Under the pieces are notes generated by a model, which saw only the letters and a program-made list of their open reading frames with translations, was not told where the DNA came from and searched no databases. This document shows positions 62,980-64,000 of a stretch of 64,000 nucleotides of DNA, piece after piece. Each line of letters starts with the position of its first letter. The first letter of the stretch is position 1. Made by a program: the position numbers and the translations under genes. Source of the stretch: Rathayibacter sp. VKM Ac-2754 (GTDB taxonomy: Bacteria > Actinomycetota > Actinomycetes > Actinomycetales > Microbacteriaceae); the NCBI RefSeq assembly GCF_009807095.1, contig NZ_WUCC01000007.1, forward strand, positions 1 through 64,000, in the 5' to 3' direction.

Positions 62980-63375
62980 ATGCACCCCGCCGACGCCTGC
63001 CCCTGCGGAAGCCGCCGCCACTACGCCGACTGCTGCCGGCCCGCGCACCTCGGCGAGACTCCGTCGCCGACCGCGGAGCGCCTGATGCGCAGCCGCTACA
63101 GCGCCAACGTGCTCGGCAGCGCCGCCTACCTCCTCGCGAGCTGGCACCCCTCGACCCGGCCGCCGCGGGTCGACCTCGCCGACGACGTGCGCTGGCGGCG
63201 GCTGCAGATCGTCGACACGTCGTTCGGAGGCGAGGACGACGAGGAGGGACTGGTCGAGTTCCGCGCGTCCTACCGCTCGGCCCAGGGCGCCGGTCTCGTG
63301 CACGAGCGCAGCCGCTTCCTCCGCGAGGACGGTCGCTGGTACTACGTCGACGGCGATCTGCTCGACGGCGTGTGA
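62980..63375 (+). CDS. YchJ-family (UPF0225) protein with SEC-C motif
   Basis: The 131-residue protein starts with a SEC-C zinc motif (CPCGSRRHYADCC, Cys7, Cys9, Cys18 and Cys19). It continues with the YchJ pattern PSPTAERLMRSRYSANVLGSAAYLLASWHPSTRP and a C-terminal NTF2-like half (VEFRASYRSAQGAGLVHERSRFLREDGRWYYVDG). Function unknown; the SEC-C zinc finger commonly mediates protein binding. The ATG is preceded by a -10-like CACACT, and it lies 29 bases before the GNAT gene. Confidence 0.88.
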   Translation: MHPADACPCGSRRHYADCCRPAHLGETPSPTAERLMRSRYSANVLGSAAYLLASWHPSTRPPRVDLADDVRWRRLQIVDTSFGGEDDEEGLVEFRASYRSAQGAGLVHERSRFLREDGRWYYVDGDLLDGV

Positions 63376-63392
63376 TGCGGCCAGGACCGTCC

Positions 63393-63398
63393 TACCCT
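63393..63398 (+). promoter_or_regulatory. -10 element of the small GNAT gene
   Basis: TACCCT ends 6 bases before the ATG at 63405. Confidence 0.45.
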
Positions 63399-63404
63399 GG
63401 AGTC

Positions 63405-63701
63405 ATGGCCAAGGAGTTCCGCAGGGCGGACGACGCGTCGCGCTACGAGCTGCACCTCGACGGGACGCTGGTGGGCGTCCTCGACTACCGCGAGAACGAC
63501 GAGAGCGTGTCGCTGGTGCGCTCGTTCACCTCGCCGCCGTTCCGCGGGCGCGGGCTGGCGGGCGAGCTCGTGGCCTTCGCGGTCGACGACATCGAGTCCT
63601 CCGGCGAGCGCTCGGTCGTGCCGATGTGCTGGTACGTCGGGCAGTGGTTCGACGAGCACCCCGAGAAGTCCGGGCTCCTGAGTCGCGGCACCACGGCCTG
63701 A
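63405..63701 (+). CDS. Small GNAT-fold N-acetyltransferase (YjdJ-like)
   Basis: The 98-residue single-domain protein has the minimal GNAT fold: strands GTLVGVLDYRE and ESVSLVRSFTSPPF, the acetyl-CoA-binding loop FRGRGLAGEL (46-55), and VVPMCWYVGQWFDEHPE. The last segment matches the small N-acetyltransferase group (Gcn5-related, about 95 residues). The substrate is unknown. It is convergent with the epimerase gene, only 3 bases apart. Confidence 0.85.
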   Translation: MAKEFRRADDASRYELHLDGTLVGVLDYRENDESVSLVRSFTSPPFRGRGLAGELVAFAVDDIESSGERSVVPMCWYVGQWFDEHPEKSGLLSRGTTA

Positions 63702-63704
63702 GCG

Positions 63705-64000
63705 TCAGGTCGTGACGATCGGCTCCACGTCGGCGAGGTCCGGCCCGAGACCTATGTCGACAAGGTGGATCCGGCCCGCGTAGGACGAGCCGGGCGGCAG
63801 CAGCAGGCCCGCCTTGATCGCCCCGAACGTCACCGTCAGGTCGGCGCGCAGCACCGTCGGATCGGGCACCGCCCCGTCGTCCGGCCCGATCCCGCTCGGC
63901 AGGTCGACCGCCACGACGGTCGGCGGTGACTCGCGCCGGGAGACGTAGTCGATGACGACGGCGACGACCTCGCGAGCCCGACCGCGGAGGGCCGGAGCGG
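63705..64000 (-). CDS. nnrE: NAD(P)H-hydrate epimerase (YjeF N-terminal domain), partial
   Basis: The C-terminal part of a YjeF_N/NnrE-type protein; the gene starts beyond the window edge. Visible are REVVAVVIDYVSRRE, PPTVVAVDLPSGIGPDDGAV (the conserved VDLPSG block of the family), LTVTFGAIKAGLLLPPG and the final IHLVDIGLG. The enzyme epimerises damaged NADHX/NADPHX. The reading ends soon after VDIGLG, so no fused ADP-dependent dehydratase domain follows here; that domain may be separate. Confidence 0.85.
   Translation of the reverse strand, partial: APALRGRAREVVAVVIDYVSRRESPPTVVAVDLPSGIGPDDGAVPDPTVLRADLTVTFGAIKAGLLLPPGSSYAGRIHLVDIGLGPDLADVEPIVTT

Overview
The window comes from a high-G+C actinobacterium, most likely a member of the Microbacteriaceae. 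The evidence is very strong G/C bias at third codon positions, frequent GTG starts, 4-base NTGA start/stop overlaps, and the conserved order tlyA-nadK-recN-pyrG-nudix-xerD-parA-scpA-scpB-rluB-tyrA-cmk-der. The genus is not certain from the sequence alone. Many genes have a TANNNT-like -10 hexamer only 6-8 bases before the start codon, which points to widespread leaderless transcription.

Layout. 84-14003: one long, same-strand core block for rRNA modification, NAD kinase, recombination, CTP synthesis, chromosome segregation/condensation, tyrosine synthesis, cytidylate kinase and ribosome biogenesis. A small ORF built on a tandem start-codon repeat sits between tyrA and cmk. 14022-21529: mixed accessory genes, including a TetR regulator, tRNA-Pro(GGG), DUF2200, a sigma factor/DUF4349/SRPBCC operon, a VOC protein, a WYL regulator, DUF4192, TPR and DoxX proteins.

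21711-32090: a regulated catabolic locus that reads as D-apiose/D-apionate use. An SDR dehydrogenase and an ApnL-type lactonase form one transcription unit. A divergent GntR regulator and an MFS importer-kinase-isomerase-isomerase-decarboxylase-oxidoisomerase operon (LerK, DerI, LerI, OiaC and ApnO types) form the other. Both units carry the same GTCAACCGGTT operator. The inferred route is lactone to D-apionate to 3-oxo-isoapionate to L-erythrulose to L-erythrulose-1-P to D-erythrulose-4-P to D-erythrose-4-P.

32129-38500: an MDR reductase and DUF1304 gene facing a TetR gene, a palindromic repeat array, argG, and a TetR/DHA2 efflux pair. 38617-52483: a probable organosulfur-scavenging locus. 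It has a LysR regulator, a 51-codon ORF ending in Cys-Ser-Cys that resembles a cysteine-attenuation leader, an SsuD-like LLM monooxygenase, a DszC/SfnC-like flavoprotein, an Opp-type ABC importer, a ketopantoate-reductase-like protein, an alpha/beta hydrolase, a GlcD-like oxidase and a two-domain sulfurtransferase. A convergent flavin reductase could supply reduced flavin. Between the last two lies a striking three-copy 172-bp array of paired palindromes.

52864-64000: a DUF2256/DUF3253 protein, a convergent LigD-type polymerase and ATP-dependent DNA ligase pair, and a cell-surface block (a 788-residue repeat protein, a DUF4397 protein, a class F-like sortase and a LolA/RseB-like protein). An ABC exporter, a cysteine-less HesB-like protein, a YchJ-type SEC-C protein, a small GNAT protein and the end of an NAD(P)H-hydrate epimerase gene follow. 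Long palindromic elements at 14022, 32129, 34389 and 51386 all lie between convergent genes.
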